A DNA stretch of 31,208 nucleotides from assembly GCA_946887295.1 (NCBI GenBank), contig CAMPKP010000021.1, positions 1 through 31,208 of the forward strand, written 5' to 3'. A program made the position numbers and the translations under genes. The DNA comes from an uncultured Gemmatimonadota bacterium. Lineage in GTDB: Bacteria > Gemmatimonadota > Gemmatimonadetes > Gemmatimonadales > GWC2-71-9. Position 1 is the first letter of the stretch. The number at the start of each line of letters is the position of its first letter. Positions 7,075-15,190 of the stretch are shown here, piece after piece. Below the pieces are notes generated by a model that was given only the letters and a program-made list of their open reading frames with translations, did no database searches and was not told where the DNA came from.

Positions 7075-8127
7075 GTACAGATCGATGTGCTTCTCGGCCA
7101 TGGCGGTCTGGGTGAACCGGCTGGCCACCCGCTTGCGGCCGGCCTCGCCCATCCGCTTCCGGAGCGCGGGGTCGTGCGCCAGCTTGTCCAGGGCCTGGGC
7201 CAGCGCCGAGACGTCGCGGAGCGGCACCTCGAGCCCGGTCTCGCCCGGCACGTTCACCTCCCGGACGGCGCTCGGCAGCGCCGTGGTGACGACCGGCCGC
7301 CCCGCCGCCATCGCCTCCAGCACGACGAGTCCGAACATCTCCTCCACGGTGACCGACGGCAGCACCAGGAAGTCGGCGTCGGCCATCCGGCGGGGGAGAT
7401 CCTCGTCCGGGTACTCCCCGTACCAGCGCACCCGGTCGGTGATCGCGAGCGCCTGAGCCAGCGTCTTGAGCCGGGGACCCTCGGGCCCCGAGCCGACGAT
7501 GTCGAGCCGCAGCTCGGGCACCCGCTCCATCGCCTTGAGGAGCACGTCCAGTCCCTTGTAGCCCACCAGCCGGCCGATGAAGATGGCCCGGGGCGCCGCT
7601 CCCGGCGGCGGCGGGGGCACCACCTCCCACCGGCTCTGGTCGATCCCGAAGGGGATCACCTCCACCTTCGACTCGAACCCGATCAGCTCGTTGGAGAGCG
7701 CCAGGTGGGCCCGGCTCGGCACCACGACGGCCGCGGCGCGCCGAAGCACCAGGCGGGTCACCGGGCGGTATGCCGACCTGCGGGAATCGGCGTGCTGGGT
7801 GACCACCACGGGCGTGCGCCGGGCCCGCAGGAGACAGGCGACGTCCGCCAGAGGATGGGGATGGTGGACATGGATGATGTCGGCGCGCCTCCAGGCGGCG
7901 GCGATGTAGCCGGGAGCGATCTCCTGCGATCCCAGCGCCGCCAGGGAGAAGGCGCGGGTGACCGACGAGCGCTGCCGCCCGGACGAGCCCGCCCGGCCCA
8001 GCGTCTCGACCGCGACGACCTCGACCTGATGCCCCAGGTTCGCGGCCCCTTCGGCCAGACTCTGCACCACGCGCTCCATGCCCCCGGACCGCGGCCAGTA
8101 GTACTTCGCCAGATGAAGAATGCGCAT
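7048..8127 (-). CDS. GT4-family (GT-B fold) glycosyltransferase
   Basis: About 359 residues with a two-Rossmann GT-B layout. The N-terminal domain opens with RILHLAKYYWPRSGGMERVV, whose SGG loop is typical for GT4 acceptor domains; the C-terminal domain has FIGRLVGYKGLDVLLKA, IVGSGP and EEMFGLVVLEAM, the E-x7-E nucleotide-sugar motif. These enzymes add a sugar with retention, usually on the cytoplasmic side of the membrane. ATG at 8127 is preferred to an in-frame TTG at 8160 because the conserved N-terminus begins there; no clear ribosome-binding site is seen for either. It is divergent from the epimerase at 8254 and starts the polysaccharide locus. Confidence 0.88.
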   Translation of the reverse strand: MRILHLAKYYWPRSGGMERVVQSLAEGAANLGHQVEVVAVETLGRAGSSGRQRSSVTRAFSLAALGSQEIAPGYIAAAWRRADIIHVHHPHPLADVACLLRARRTPVVVTQHADSRRSAYRPVTRLVLRRAAAVVVPSRAHLALSNELIGFESKVEVIPFGIDQSRWEVVPPPPPGAAPRAIFIGRLVGYKGLDVLLKAMERVPELRLDIVGSGPEGPRLKTLAQALAITDRVRWYGEYPDEDLPRRMADADFLVLPSVTVEEMFGLVVLEAMAAGRPVVTTALPSAVREVNVPGETGLEVPLRDVSALAQALDKLAHDPALRKRMGEAGRKRVASRFTQTAMAEKHIDLYERIRAERK

Positions 8128-8253
8128 ACGAGGATGGCCAAGTTTCACCACGGACGGCAACCGGTGTCAACGCCGCCCCTTGGTCGAAGGGGCTCGCCGC
8201 GCCAGATTACTGCACCCCGGACGACGCTCGCGTCTACTCTTACCCCCAAACGC
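8128..8253. promoter_or_regulatory. divergent spacer with a small stem-loop
   Basis: This 126-base gap must hold promoters for the minus-strand GT4 gene and the plus-strand epimerase. CCCCTT (8176-8181) and AAGGGG (8187-8192) form a perfect 6-bp stem with loop GGTCG. No clear -35/-10 pair is seen. Confidence 0.3.
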
Positions 8254-9342
8254 ATGCACCGCACTCAGATCGCGCTCTGCTACGGCACGCGCCCGCAGGT
8301 CATCAAGGCGAGCGTCCTGCGGTCGCGTCTGGAGGCCCGGTATTCGGTGCTGGCCGTGGACACCGGCCAGCACTACGACTACGAGCTGAACGCCCTGTTG
8401 TACGAGCAGCTCGGCGTTCGCGCACCCGACGCGATCCTGGAGGTGGGCTCGGCCGGCCACGCGGAGCAGACCGCCGCGGTGCTGGTGCGTGCCGAGAAAG
8501 TCCTGCAGGAGCACCGGCCGCAGGTGGTGGTCGTCATCGGCGATACCAACTCCACGCTCGGGTGCACGCTCGCGGCCACCAAGCTCCGCATCCCGGTGGT
8601 CCACGTGGAGGCGGGCCTTCGCGCCGAGGACGCGCTGATGCCCGAGGAGATCAACCGCCGGGTGGTGGATGCGATCTCTCACGTGCTCTGCACCCCCTCC
8701 ACCCGCGCCACCCGCCGGGTCGAGAGCGAGCGCCTGGACGCCGTGATCGCCCAGACCGGGGACGTGGCGTACGATGCGCTGCTGGCCCAGGCGGACCGGC
8801 TGCCGGCGCCCCCGCTGCCCGGCGGCGGGAGCGGCGCGCCGTTCTGCTTCGCCACCGTGCACCGTGCCGAGCTGACCGACCGGCCTGCCGTGCTTCGAGG
8901 GGTGCTGGAGGCCCTCGCCGCGCTCGACCGGCCCGTGCTGCTGGCGCTGCATCCCCGCACCCGGGCCGCGCTCCAGGCCGCCGGCATCGAGCCACGCTTC
9001 GGGCCCGGGCTGACCGTCGTCCCTCCGGTGGGTTACCTCGAGAGCCTGGCGCTCGCCCGCGCCGCGGAGATGGTCTTCACCGATTCGGGCGGGCTTCAGC
9101 GCGAGGCGTACTGGATGGGGACACCCTGCGTCACTCTGCGACGCGAGACGGAATGGATCGAGACGGTGGAAGAAGGAGCCAACATCCCCATCGACCCGGC
9201 GGGCGGACTGGCGGAGATCTCGCGGGCCATCGCCGAGCACCGGCGCCGGTGGACCGGCGGCGGCAGGTGGCCCCGCACGGCCTACGGCGCCGGCGACGCC
9301 GCCCAGCGCATCGTCGCGGCGCTCGAGCCGCTGGTGCGCTGA
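8254..9342 (+). CDS. non-hydrolysing UDP-HexNAc 2-epimerase, WbpI-like
   Basis: A 362-residue GT-B-like epimerase of the WecB/WbpI family, which inverts C2 of UDP-GlcNAc or UDP-GlcNAc3NAc-uronate. Visible landmarks: GTRPQVIKAS (11-20, catalytic-site K18), DTGQHYDYELN, GDTNSTLG, HVEAGLR, MPEEINRRVVD, ATVHRAE, HPRTR and FTDSGGLQREAYWMG. The segment RRETEWIETVEEGAN has TEW where ordinary WecB proteins have TERP; as I recall WbpI, the UDP-GlcNAc(3NAc)A epimerase, also has TEW here, so an uronate substrate is suggested. ATG 8254 is the start because GTRP follows; the frame continues far upstream but without family similarity. The next gene begins directly after its TGA. Confidence 0.85.
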   Translation: MHRTQIALCYGTRPQVIKASVLRSRLEARYSVLAVDTGQHYDYELNALLYEQLGVRAPDAILEVGSAGHAEQTAAVLVRAEKVLQEHRPQVVVVIGDTNSTLGCTLAATKLRIPVVHVEAGLRAEDALMPEEINRRVVDAISHVLCTPSTRATRRVESERLDAVIAQTGDVAYDALLAQADRLPAPPLPGGGSGAPFCFATVHRAELTDRPAVLRGVLEALAALDRPVLLALHPRTRAALQAAGIEPRFGPGLTVVPPVGYLESLALARAAEMVFTDSGGLQREAYWMGTPCVTLRRETEWIETVEEGANIPIDPAGGLAEISRAIAEHRRRWTGGGRWPRTAYGAGDAAQRIVAALEPLVR

Positions 9343-10455
9343 ATGAGGGCGGTCGTGGTGTCCCGGGTCTATGCCGACCCGTCGACGAGGGGCAAGCTCA
9401 AGGCCCTGGCGGCGCTCGGCGTCTCGGTGGCGGCCGCGGTACCCGACCGCTGGTCGCCGGCCGGCCTCGGCGCCGAGCAGCAGACGGTGTGGGGGGACGA
9501 CGGCGGCGTCAGGACCGTGCCGATCCCGGTGCGGGGCAGCACCGCCCCGGACGCGGATCCGTCGTGGAGCCGGAGCGCGCTCCGCCGCCTCCTCACCGAG
9601 TTCAAGCCCGAGATCATACAGATCGAGGAAGAGCCCTGGACCCGGGCCGCCGCGATCACCGCGGCGCTGGCCCGCCGTCTGCGGATACCCTACGTGGTTC
9701 TCACCCGGGAGAGCCTTCCCGGCGCGCACGGTGCGCTGGGCCGGCTCCGGCGCTCCCGCATCCTCAAGGGCTCCCGCGGCGTCCTGGCCGTGAACGAGCT
9801 GGCCGCCCGCCTCGTGACCCGGCAGCACCCGGCGCTGGCGAGCGAGGTCGTTCCCCAGTTGGGCGTCGGGCTGCCGCTGCTGAGCCCCCGCCCCGAACGG
9901 GTAGGACTCACCATCGGATTCTTCGGGCGGCTCATTCCCGAGAAGGGCCTGGACCTGCTCTTCCGAGCCTGCGTGAAGCTGATCGGCCGCTGGAGCCTCA
10001 CCGTGGTGGGCACCGGCCCCGCGCAGGAGGAGCTGGAGGGCCTCGCCGAGCGGCTCGGCATCGCCGGCCGGGTGACGTGGCTGGGGGCGCTGCCCCGGCA
10101 GCGGGTGGACGACGTGTGGCCGCGGCTCGACTCCGTCGTGCTCCCTTCCCGAACGGCGCCCCGGTGGGTGGAAGCCGCTCCTCGCGCGGCCATGGAGGCC
10201 ATGGCCCACGGTGTCGCGGTGGTCGCGAGCACCGCGGGCGCCCTGCCGGAGATCGTCGGCCCAGCGGGGCTGGTGGTGCCCGAGGAGGACGTCATCGCCA
10301 TCGCGGAAGCGCTTCAGCGCCTGCACGACGACCCCGCCGAGCGCGAGCGGCTGGCCGCGGCGGGACGCCGGCGGGTCATGAGCGAGTACACCGACGCGGC
10401 GATCGCCGGAAAGACCCTCCGATTCTGGACCGGTTCCGCCGCCGCAACAAGTTGA
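9343..10455 (+). CDS. GT4-family glycosyltransferase
   Basis: A 370-residue GT-B transferase. The N-terminal half contains IQIEEEPWTRAAAI, common in capsule GT4 enzymes, and the C-terminal half has IGFFGRLIPEKGLDLLF, VVGTGP and WVEAAPRAAMEAMAHG, which preserves the E-x7-E motif, followed by VASTAGALPEIVG. It probably extends the lipid-linked repeat unit in the cytoplasm. ATG 9343 follows the epimerase stop with no spacer, so translation is coupled and the two belong to one operon. Donor and acceptor cannot be inferred. Confidence 0.87.
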   Translation: MRAVVVSRVYADPSTRGKLKALAALGVSVAAAVPDRWSPAGLGAEQQTVWGDDGGVRTVPIPVRGSTAPDADPSWSRSALRRLLTEFKPEIIQIEEEPWTRAAAITAALARRLRIPYVVLTRESLPGAHGALGRLRRSRILKGSRGVLAVNELAARLVTRQHPALASEVVPQLGVGLPLLSPRPERVGLTIGFFGRLIPEKGLDLLFRACVKLIGRWSLTVVGTGPAQEELEGLAERLGIAGRVTWLGALPRQRVDDVWPRLDSVVLPSRTAPRWVEAAPRAAMEAMAHGVAVVASTAGALPEIVGPAGLVVPEEDVIAIAEALQRLHDDPAERERLAAAGRRRVMSEYTDAAIAGKTLRFWTGSAAATS

Positions 10456-10488
10456 CATCCTGTAACTTACGAGACAACTTCGAGCCCC
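10452..10488 (+). promoter_or_regulatory. possible promoter before the exporter gene
   Basis: A perfect TTGACA at 10452-10457 overlaps the GT4 stop, and the following 31 bases are much more AT-rich than their surroundings. No convincing -10 box is found at 16-18 bases, so this is weak. Confidence 0.25.
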
Positions 10489-13167
10489 ATGCACATCACA
10501 GCGTCGCGACGTTTCTGCCGCCCGCAACCGGGTTTGCTGCTGGCCGTCCTCCTCGCCGCGGCCCCCGCCACGATCGCGGCCCAGGTCCCGGCCCAGGTCA
10601 GGCCCGGCCAGCAGCTTCCCAATCCCGATCAGGCCAGACAGATGCTCCAGAACCAGCCCGACCTGGTTCGGCAGCTCCGCGACAAGCTGGCCCAGTCGGG
10701 ACTGAGCCAGGACCAGGTCCGCGCGCGGCTTCGGGCGGCGGGGTATCCGGAGACGTTCCTGGACGACTACCTCTCGGGCGCGGACACCTCGCTGGGGGTT
10801 CGCCCCGGCCCGCGCACGCTGGACGCTGTTCAGGCCCTCGGCATCCTGTCGCCGCAGGAGGCGGACTCGCTCCAGAACGCCGACTCGATGTTCGCGATGT
10901 CGGACTCGGTGCGCCAGCTGCTCGACTCGCTCCGCTTCCGGCATCTCGACTCGCTGCGCGCCGACTCGCTCGCCGACTCGCTGTCGGTGATGCAGCCGGG
11001 GGGGCTCAAGGTGTTCGGGATGGAGACGTTTCGGCGGCTGTCCACCCAGTTCGAGCCGATGGACGCCGGCCCGGTGGACGAGAACTATCAGCTGGGGCCG
11101 GGCGACGTGCTCGTTCTGATCCTGACGGGAGACGTCGAGCAGGCCCACATGCTGGAGGTGACGCGCGAGGGCTTCGTCGTGATCCCCCAGGTCGGGCAGC
11201 TCTACGTGGCCAACCTCACCATGGGCCAGCTCCAGGATCAGCTCTACACCCGGCTCGGCCGGGTGTACTCCGGGGTGCGCCGAACGCCGAACGCCCGCAC
11301 CCGCTTCCAGGTCTCCCTGGCACGGCTCCGGAAGCTCCAGGTGTATGTGGCCGGTGACGTCGTGCGGCCGGGAGCGTACCAGATTTCCGCCGCCGGGACC
11401 GTGCTCAACGCGCTCTACGCCGCGGGCGGCCCGTCGGCCAACGGCAGCTTCCGCCGGCTCGACATCCGCCGCGGCGGCAAGCTGGTGGACAGCGTGGACG
11501 TGTACGACTACCTCACCAAGGGCATCAACCCGACGGGAGTACGGCTGCAGGCCGGAGACGTGGTGTTCGTGCCGGTGCACGGCGGCTACACCAAGGTGGC
11601 CGGAAAGGTGAAGCGGCCCGCGATCTACGAGCTCCGGCCCGACGAGAGCCTGCGCGATCTCATCCAGTTCGCGGGTGGGTTCGACCCGACCGCCTATCAG
11701 GCCCGGGTGACGATCCACCGCGTGCTCCCGCCCGCTTCCCGCGGGTCGGGTGGGCGCGCGCGGGTAGTCGTCGCCGTCGGCGCGGACCAGTTCGAGAGCG
11801 GAGAAGTTCCGGCGGTGCCGATGGCGCCGGGCGACTCCGTGACCGTTCACGGGGTGGCCGACCGGATCCGCAGCTACGTGACCGTCAAGGGCAACGTCTG
11901 GGTCGAGGGAGAGGTGGGCCACACCCCGGGCATGAAGCTGAGTGACGCCATCCGGCTCGCCGGCGGGCCGAAGCCGGACGTCTACCTGGGTCGCATCCTG
12001 GTGACGCGGGTTCGCGAAGACTCCAGCATGATCCAGCTCCGGTCGGCCTTCCGGGACAGCACGGGGGCGGTGACCGACGACATCGTCCTCGACGAAGAGG
12101 ACGAGATCCGGGTCTTCTCCCGATCCACCTTCCGTCCCGAGCGCTATGTCGCGGTCGTCGGCGCGGTGCGGAAGCCCGGCCGGGTGCCCTATCGTGAGGG
12201 GATGACGATACGGGACGCGGTACTCCTCGCCGACGGTCTCACACCGGACGCATGGCTCCAGGAAGCCGAGATCGCGCGCCTGGCCCAGGATTCCAGCTCG
12301 GGTGCCCTGGCGACGACCATCAGAGTGCCGCTCGATTCCTCCTACGTCTTCGCGCGCACGTCCGGCGAAAAATACGGCGGCCCTCCGGGTCTCCCGGCCC
12401 CCGCGTCGGGAGCCCCCGACTCCGAGCTTCAGCCCTACGACAACCTGCTGATCATGCGGCAGCCGGGCTGGGAGCTGCAGCGCAGCGTGGCGATCACCGG
12501 CCAGGTCCGCTATCCGGGCCGGTACTCCCTGCTATCGAAAACCGACAAGGTGAGCGATCTCCTCACCCGGGCCGGCGGGCTCACCTCGGAGGCCTATCCC
12601 CTGGGCGTGCAGTTCTATCGCTCCTACACCGCGGGCCGCCCGACCGGCGGCGACCCCCTCTCTCCGGTGCTGGACGAGCCGCGCGCTCGTCTCGGCTCGG
12701 GCGGGCGCGACTCCGTCCGCCGAAGCGCCCCGGAGCGGATCGGGATCGACCTGCCGAAGGTGCTCGACGATCCGGGCTTCCGGGACAATGTCGTGCTGAT
12801 GGGCGGGGACTCGATCCACATCCCGGAGTTCGACCCGGTCATCATGGTGCGGGGGGCGGTGAACTCGCCGGGGCCGGTGGCCTACGAGCCGGGCAAGAAT
12901 CTCGACTGGTACGTGGATCGGGCGGGTGGCTACACCCAGACGGGGGATCAGGGTCATGCGTACGTGACCCAGCCGAACGGGGAGCGGGAAGGTGTGAAGC
13001 GGAAGCCGATTCTCGCCGACAAGGTCCCCCGGCCCGAGCCCGGGGCGCAGGTCTACGTGCCTGCGAAGATCGTTCAGGAGGGTCCCAGCAGCCTGCCCAG
13101 CGTGCTGGGGACGTTGGCCCAGGTTCTCGGAGTGCTGACGACGATCGTGGTGGTGTCGACCCGGTAG
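10489..13167 (+). CDS. OPX-type polysaccharide export outer-membrane protein with six SLBB repeats
   Basis: An 892-residue Wza-related exporter, more than twice the length of Wza. Order: signal peptide (1-31, hydrophobic core LLLAVLLAA, cleavage near IAAQ, no lipobox cysteine), Gln-rich helical stretch (32-90), Asp-Ser-Leu linker (126-165), Poly_export domain from QLGPGDVLVL (201-282), then six SLBB-like units starting near 284, 368, 463, 553, 666 and 785, each with a V-x-G-x-V-x-x-P-G core and ending in AGG or DGL. The C-terminus (872-890) is a hydrophobic segment that could be the membrane-spanning helix. It would form the channel that passes the polymer through periplasm and outer membrane. 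It follows the GT4 gene by 33 bases and converges on the dehydratase with a three-base gap. Confidence 0.9.
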   Translation: MHITASRRFCRPQPGLLLAVLLAAAPATIAAQVPAQVRPGQQLPNPDQARQMLQNQPDLVRQLRDKLAQSGLSQDQVRARLRAAGYPETFLDDYLSGADTSLGVRPGPRTLDAVQALGILSPQEADSLQNADSMFAMSDSVRQLLDSLRFRHLDSLRADSLADSLSVMQPGGLKVFGMETFRRLSTQFEPMDAGPVDENYQLGPGDVLVLILTGDVEQAHMLEVTREGFVVIPQVGQLYVANLTMGQLQDQLYTRLGRVYSGVRRTPNARTRFQVSLARLRKLQVYVAGDVVRPGAYQISAAGTVLNALYAAGGPSANGSFRRLDIRRGGKLVDSVDVYDYLTKGINPTGVRLQAGDVVFVPVHGGYTKVAGKVKRPAIYELRPDESLRDLIQFAGGFDPTAYQARVTIHRVLPPASRGSGGRARVVVAVGADQFESGEVPAVPMAPGDSVTVHGVADRIRSYVTVKGNVWVEGEVGHTPGMKLSDAIRLAGGPKPDVYLGRILVTRVREDSSMIQLRSAFRDSTGAVTDDIVLDEEDEIRVFSRSTFRPERYVAVVGAVRKPGRVPYREGMTIRDAVLLADGLTPDAWLQEAEIARLAQDSSSGALATTIRVPLDSSYVFARTSGEKYGGPPGLPAPASGAPDSELQPYDNLLIMRQPGWELQRSVAITGQVRYPGRYSLLSKTDKVSDLLTRAGGLTSEAYPLGVQFYRSYTAGRPTGGDPLSPVLDEPRARLGSGGRDSVRRSAPERIGIDLPKVLDDPGFRDNVVLMGGDSIHIPEFDPVIMVRGAVNSPGPVAYEPGKNLDWYVDRAGGYTQTGDQGHAYVTQPNGEREGVKRKPILADKVPRPEPGAQVYVPAKIVQEGPSSLPSVLGTLAQVLGVLTTIVVVSTR
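10864..10983 (+). repeat. Asp-Ser-Leu repeats inside the exporter
   Basis: Residues 126-165 contain seven D-S-[LMV] triplets (126, 131, 139, 146, 154, 159, 163), encoded largely by repeats of gactcgct. The pattern suggests an amphipathic, possibly coiled, spacer between the N-terminal helices and the Poly_export domain. Confidence 0.7.
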
Positions 13168-13181
13168 CGCTTACGCTCCGG
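13161..13181. terminator. hairpin over two convergent stop codons
   Basis: CCGG-T-AGCG (13161-13169) pairs with CGCT-CCGG (13174-13181), eight pairs with one bulged T and loop CTTA. It covers the stop codons of both genes (13165-13167 and 13171-13173). No T-run is present. Confidence 0.4.
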
Positions 13182-15075
13182 CGATCTCCACGTCCTCCTC
13201 GATCCTGGCGCCGGGCACCCGGAAGTCGGGGACCATCCGCCCGAGCAGCGACCGGAGCTGCTCGTCCTCCCAGTCGTGCTGGGCGCCGCCCACCAGCAGG
13301 TCCACCACCGTGCTGAGGCCGATGGGGAGCACCCCGTTCTTGGCCCGCAGCACTTTGGGGTGGTCGGTGGCCAGCGCGTTCTCGGAGTCGAAGAACAGCT
13401 CCTCGTAGAGCTTCTCGCCCGGGCGGGTCCCGGTGAAGCGGATCTCGATGTCGCTCCCGACCTCGAGACCCGAGAGCCGGATGAGATCGGTGGCGAGGTC
13501 GAGGATCTTGACCGGCTCGCCCATGTCGAGCACGAAGACCTCCCCGCCCTTCCCGATGGCCCCCGCCTGAAGCACCAGCTGCACCGCCTCAGGGATGGTC
13601 ATGAAGTACCGGCGCATCTCCGGGTGCGTCACCGTGACCGGCCCGCCGGTCTGGATCTGCCGCAGGAATGTCGGCACCACGCTGCCCCGGCTGCCCAGCA
13701 CGTTCCCGAACCGCACCGCGACGAAGTTCCGCCCGGTGGTCTCGGCGATCTCCTGCACGATCTGCTCGGCGATCCGCTTGGTCGCGCCCATCACGTTGGT
13801 GGGACGCACCGCCTTGTCGGTGGAGATCAGCACCAGGTGCTCGACCCCGTATTCCGCCGACAGCTCGGCGATGTTCTTGGTGCCCAGCACGTTGTTGGTG
13901 ATCGCCTCGGCCACGTTCTCTTCCATCAGCGGCACGTGCTTGTGGGCCGCGGCATGGAACACGGCGTAAGGGCGGTAGCGCTCGAAGATGATGCGCATGC
14001 GCTGGCGGTTTCGCACGTCGCCGATGATCGGCACGGCGTCCACGTGGGGGAACCGCTCCGCCAGCTCCGCCATCACGTCGAAGATCGAGTTCTCGCCGTG
14101 GCCCATCACCAGCACCTGCGCCGGCTCCAGCTGGGCCAGCTGGCGGCACAGCTCGCTGCCGATGGACCCGCCCGCGCCGGTCACCAGCACGGTCTCGCCG
14201 GTGGCGAGCACTCGCACCTGCTCGAGGTCCGTCTGAATCGGCTCGCGGCGCAGCAGGTCCTGAATCTCCACCTGGCGGAGGGAGGCCACGGCCACCCGGC
14301 CCGAGATGATGTCGAAGATTCCGGGGACGGTGCGCGTCTTGACGCCCGCCTCCATCGCCGCCTTCACCACCTGCCTGACGACTGCGCCCGTCGCGCGGGG
14401 CATCGCGATGATGACCTCCTCGACGTCGTGGCGGAGGACCAGGTCGCGGATCTGATCGAGCGATCCCAGGACCCGCAGATCGCACAGCCGGTGGCCCAGC
14501 TTGGAGCGGTCGTCGTCCACGAACCCGATGGGGACCAGGCCGAGCTGCGGATGGCTGAGCAGCTCCTTGACGATGATCTCGCCGGCGGCGCCGGCCCCGA
14601 CGATCAGGACCCGCCGGGCGGTCTCGAGCTTCCGCCACTGGGTCCGCCGTCCGAGCAGGCGGATGAAGAGCCGGGGCAGCGCGACGGCGCCGGCGCTGAG
14701 GCAGCCGTCGATGAACAGGACGGAGAGAGGGACCCGGACCGGCGTGATGCCGAGCCAGGGCAGCAGGGCCGCGCCGATGAGGCTCGAGAGTGAGGCCGAG
14801 ATCGCCGTGGCGACCAGGATGTGCTCCAGCTCCGCCGCCCCGGCGAAGCGCCAAAGGCGTCGGTAGAGCCCGACGTACAGCAGAACCCCGAGCTTGACCG
14901 GGAGGCTGACCGCGAGATAGACGAGGGCCGTGTAGAGCGTCTCGGCCCCCCAGTGAAACCCCTCGAAACGAACGACATAGGCCGCCATCGTGCAGAGCCC
15001 GAGCAGCAGGGCGTCCAGCATCAGGAGGTGGCGGTTTCGCAGGTGCCGCGGCACGTGGAGTTTCATTTTTGTCAT
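13171..15075 (-). CDS. membrane UDP-sugar 4,6-dehydratase/epimerase, CapD/PglF/WbpM type
   Basis: A 634-residue enzyme with four N-terminal membrane helices (about 15-140), a first Rossmann-like domain with VLIVGAGAAGE (156-166) and a C-terminal SDR catalytic domain with VLVTGAGGSIGSE (297-308). The active-site segment STDKAVRPTNVMGATKR has the D-K pair (420-421) and M-x3-K (429, 433) in place of the classical Y-x3-K, as in PglF, FlaA1 and WbpM. These enzymes make UDP-4-keto-6-deoxy-HexNAc from UDP-GlcNAc, the precursor of bacillosamine, QuiNAc and FucNAc. Start: TTG 15078, ATG 15075 and ATG 15066 are all in frame; ATG 15075 is taken, without a clear ribosome-binding site. It could supply the 4-keto sugar for the aminotransferase at 26727. 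Confidence 0.9.
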   Translation of the reverse strand: MTKMKLHVPRHLRNRHLLMLDALLLGLCTMAAYVVRFEGFHWGAETLYTALVYLAVSLPVKLGVLLYVGLYRRLWRFAGAAELEHILVATAISASLSSLIGAALLPWLGITPVRVPLSVLFIDGCLSAGAVALPRLFIRLLGRRTQWRKLETARRVLIVGAGAAGEIIVKELLSHPQLGLVPIGFVDDDRSKLGHRLCDLRVLGSLDQIRDLVLRHDVEEVIIAMPRATGAVVRQVVKAAMEAGVKTRTVPGIFDIISGRVAVASLRQVEIQDLLRREPIQTDLEQVRVLATGETVLVTGAGGSIGSELCRQLAQLEPAQVLVMGHGENSIFDVMAELAERFPHVDAVPIIGDVRNRQRMRIIFERYRPYAVFHAAAHKHVPLMEENVAEAITNNVLGTKNIAELSAEYGVEHLVLISTDKAVRPTNVMGATKRIAEQIVQEIAETTGRNFVAVRFGNVLGSRGSVVPTFLRQIQTGGPVTVTHPEMRRYFMTIPEAVQLVLQAGAIGKGGEVFVLDMGEPVKILDLATDLIRLSGLEVGSDIEIRFTGTRPGEKLYEELFFDSENALATDHPKVLRAKNGVLPIGLSTVVDLLVGGAQHDWEDEQLRSLLGRMVPDFRVPGARIEEDVEIAGA

Positions 15076-15116
15076 CAACAGATAGTGGGCCCGGTTTCGC
15101 CAGTCAAGCTGTTGTG

Positions 15117-15136
15117 GTTGGAGAGGTTAGTCCAAC
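15117..15136. promoter_or_regulatory. inverted repeat in the 115-base divergent spacer
   Basis: GTTGGA (15117-15122) and TCCAAC (15131-15136) are perfect complements eight bases apart. They lie 42 bases from the dehydratase start and 55 bases from the Wzz-like start, in an AT-richer stretch, and may form an operator or leader hairpin. No good promoter boxes were identified. Confidence 0.35.
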
Positions 15137-15190
15137 TAAGCAGGCTCATGTCCCAGTCCGGTTGTTACGAGTTAGGCCGGGTGATATCTT

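Noticed and set aside
8128..8160. TTG start for the GT4 gene
   Set aside because: The conserved RILHLAKYY start follows the ATG at 8127; the extra 11 residues match nothing expected.
8167..11922. 1,251-codon antisense open frame across epimerase, GT4 and exporter
   Set aside because: It covers three well-identified genes on the other strand and has the composition of a shadow frame; no domain recognised.
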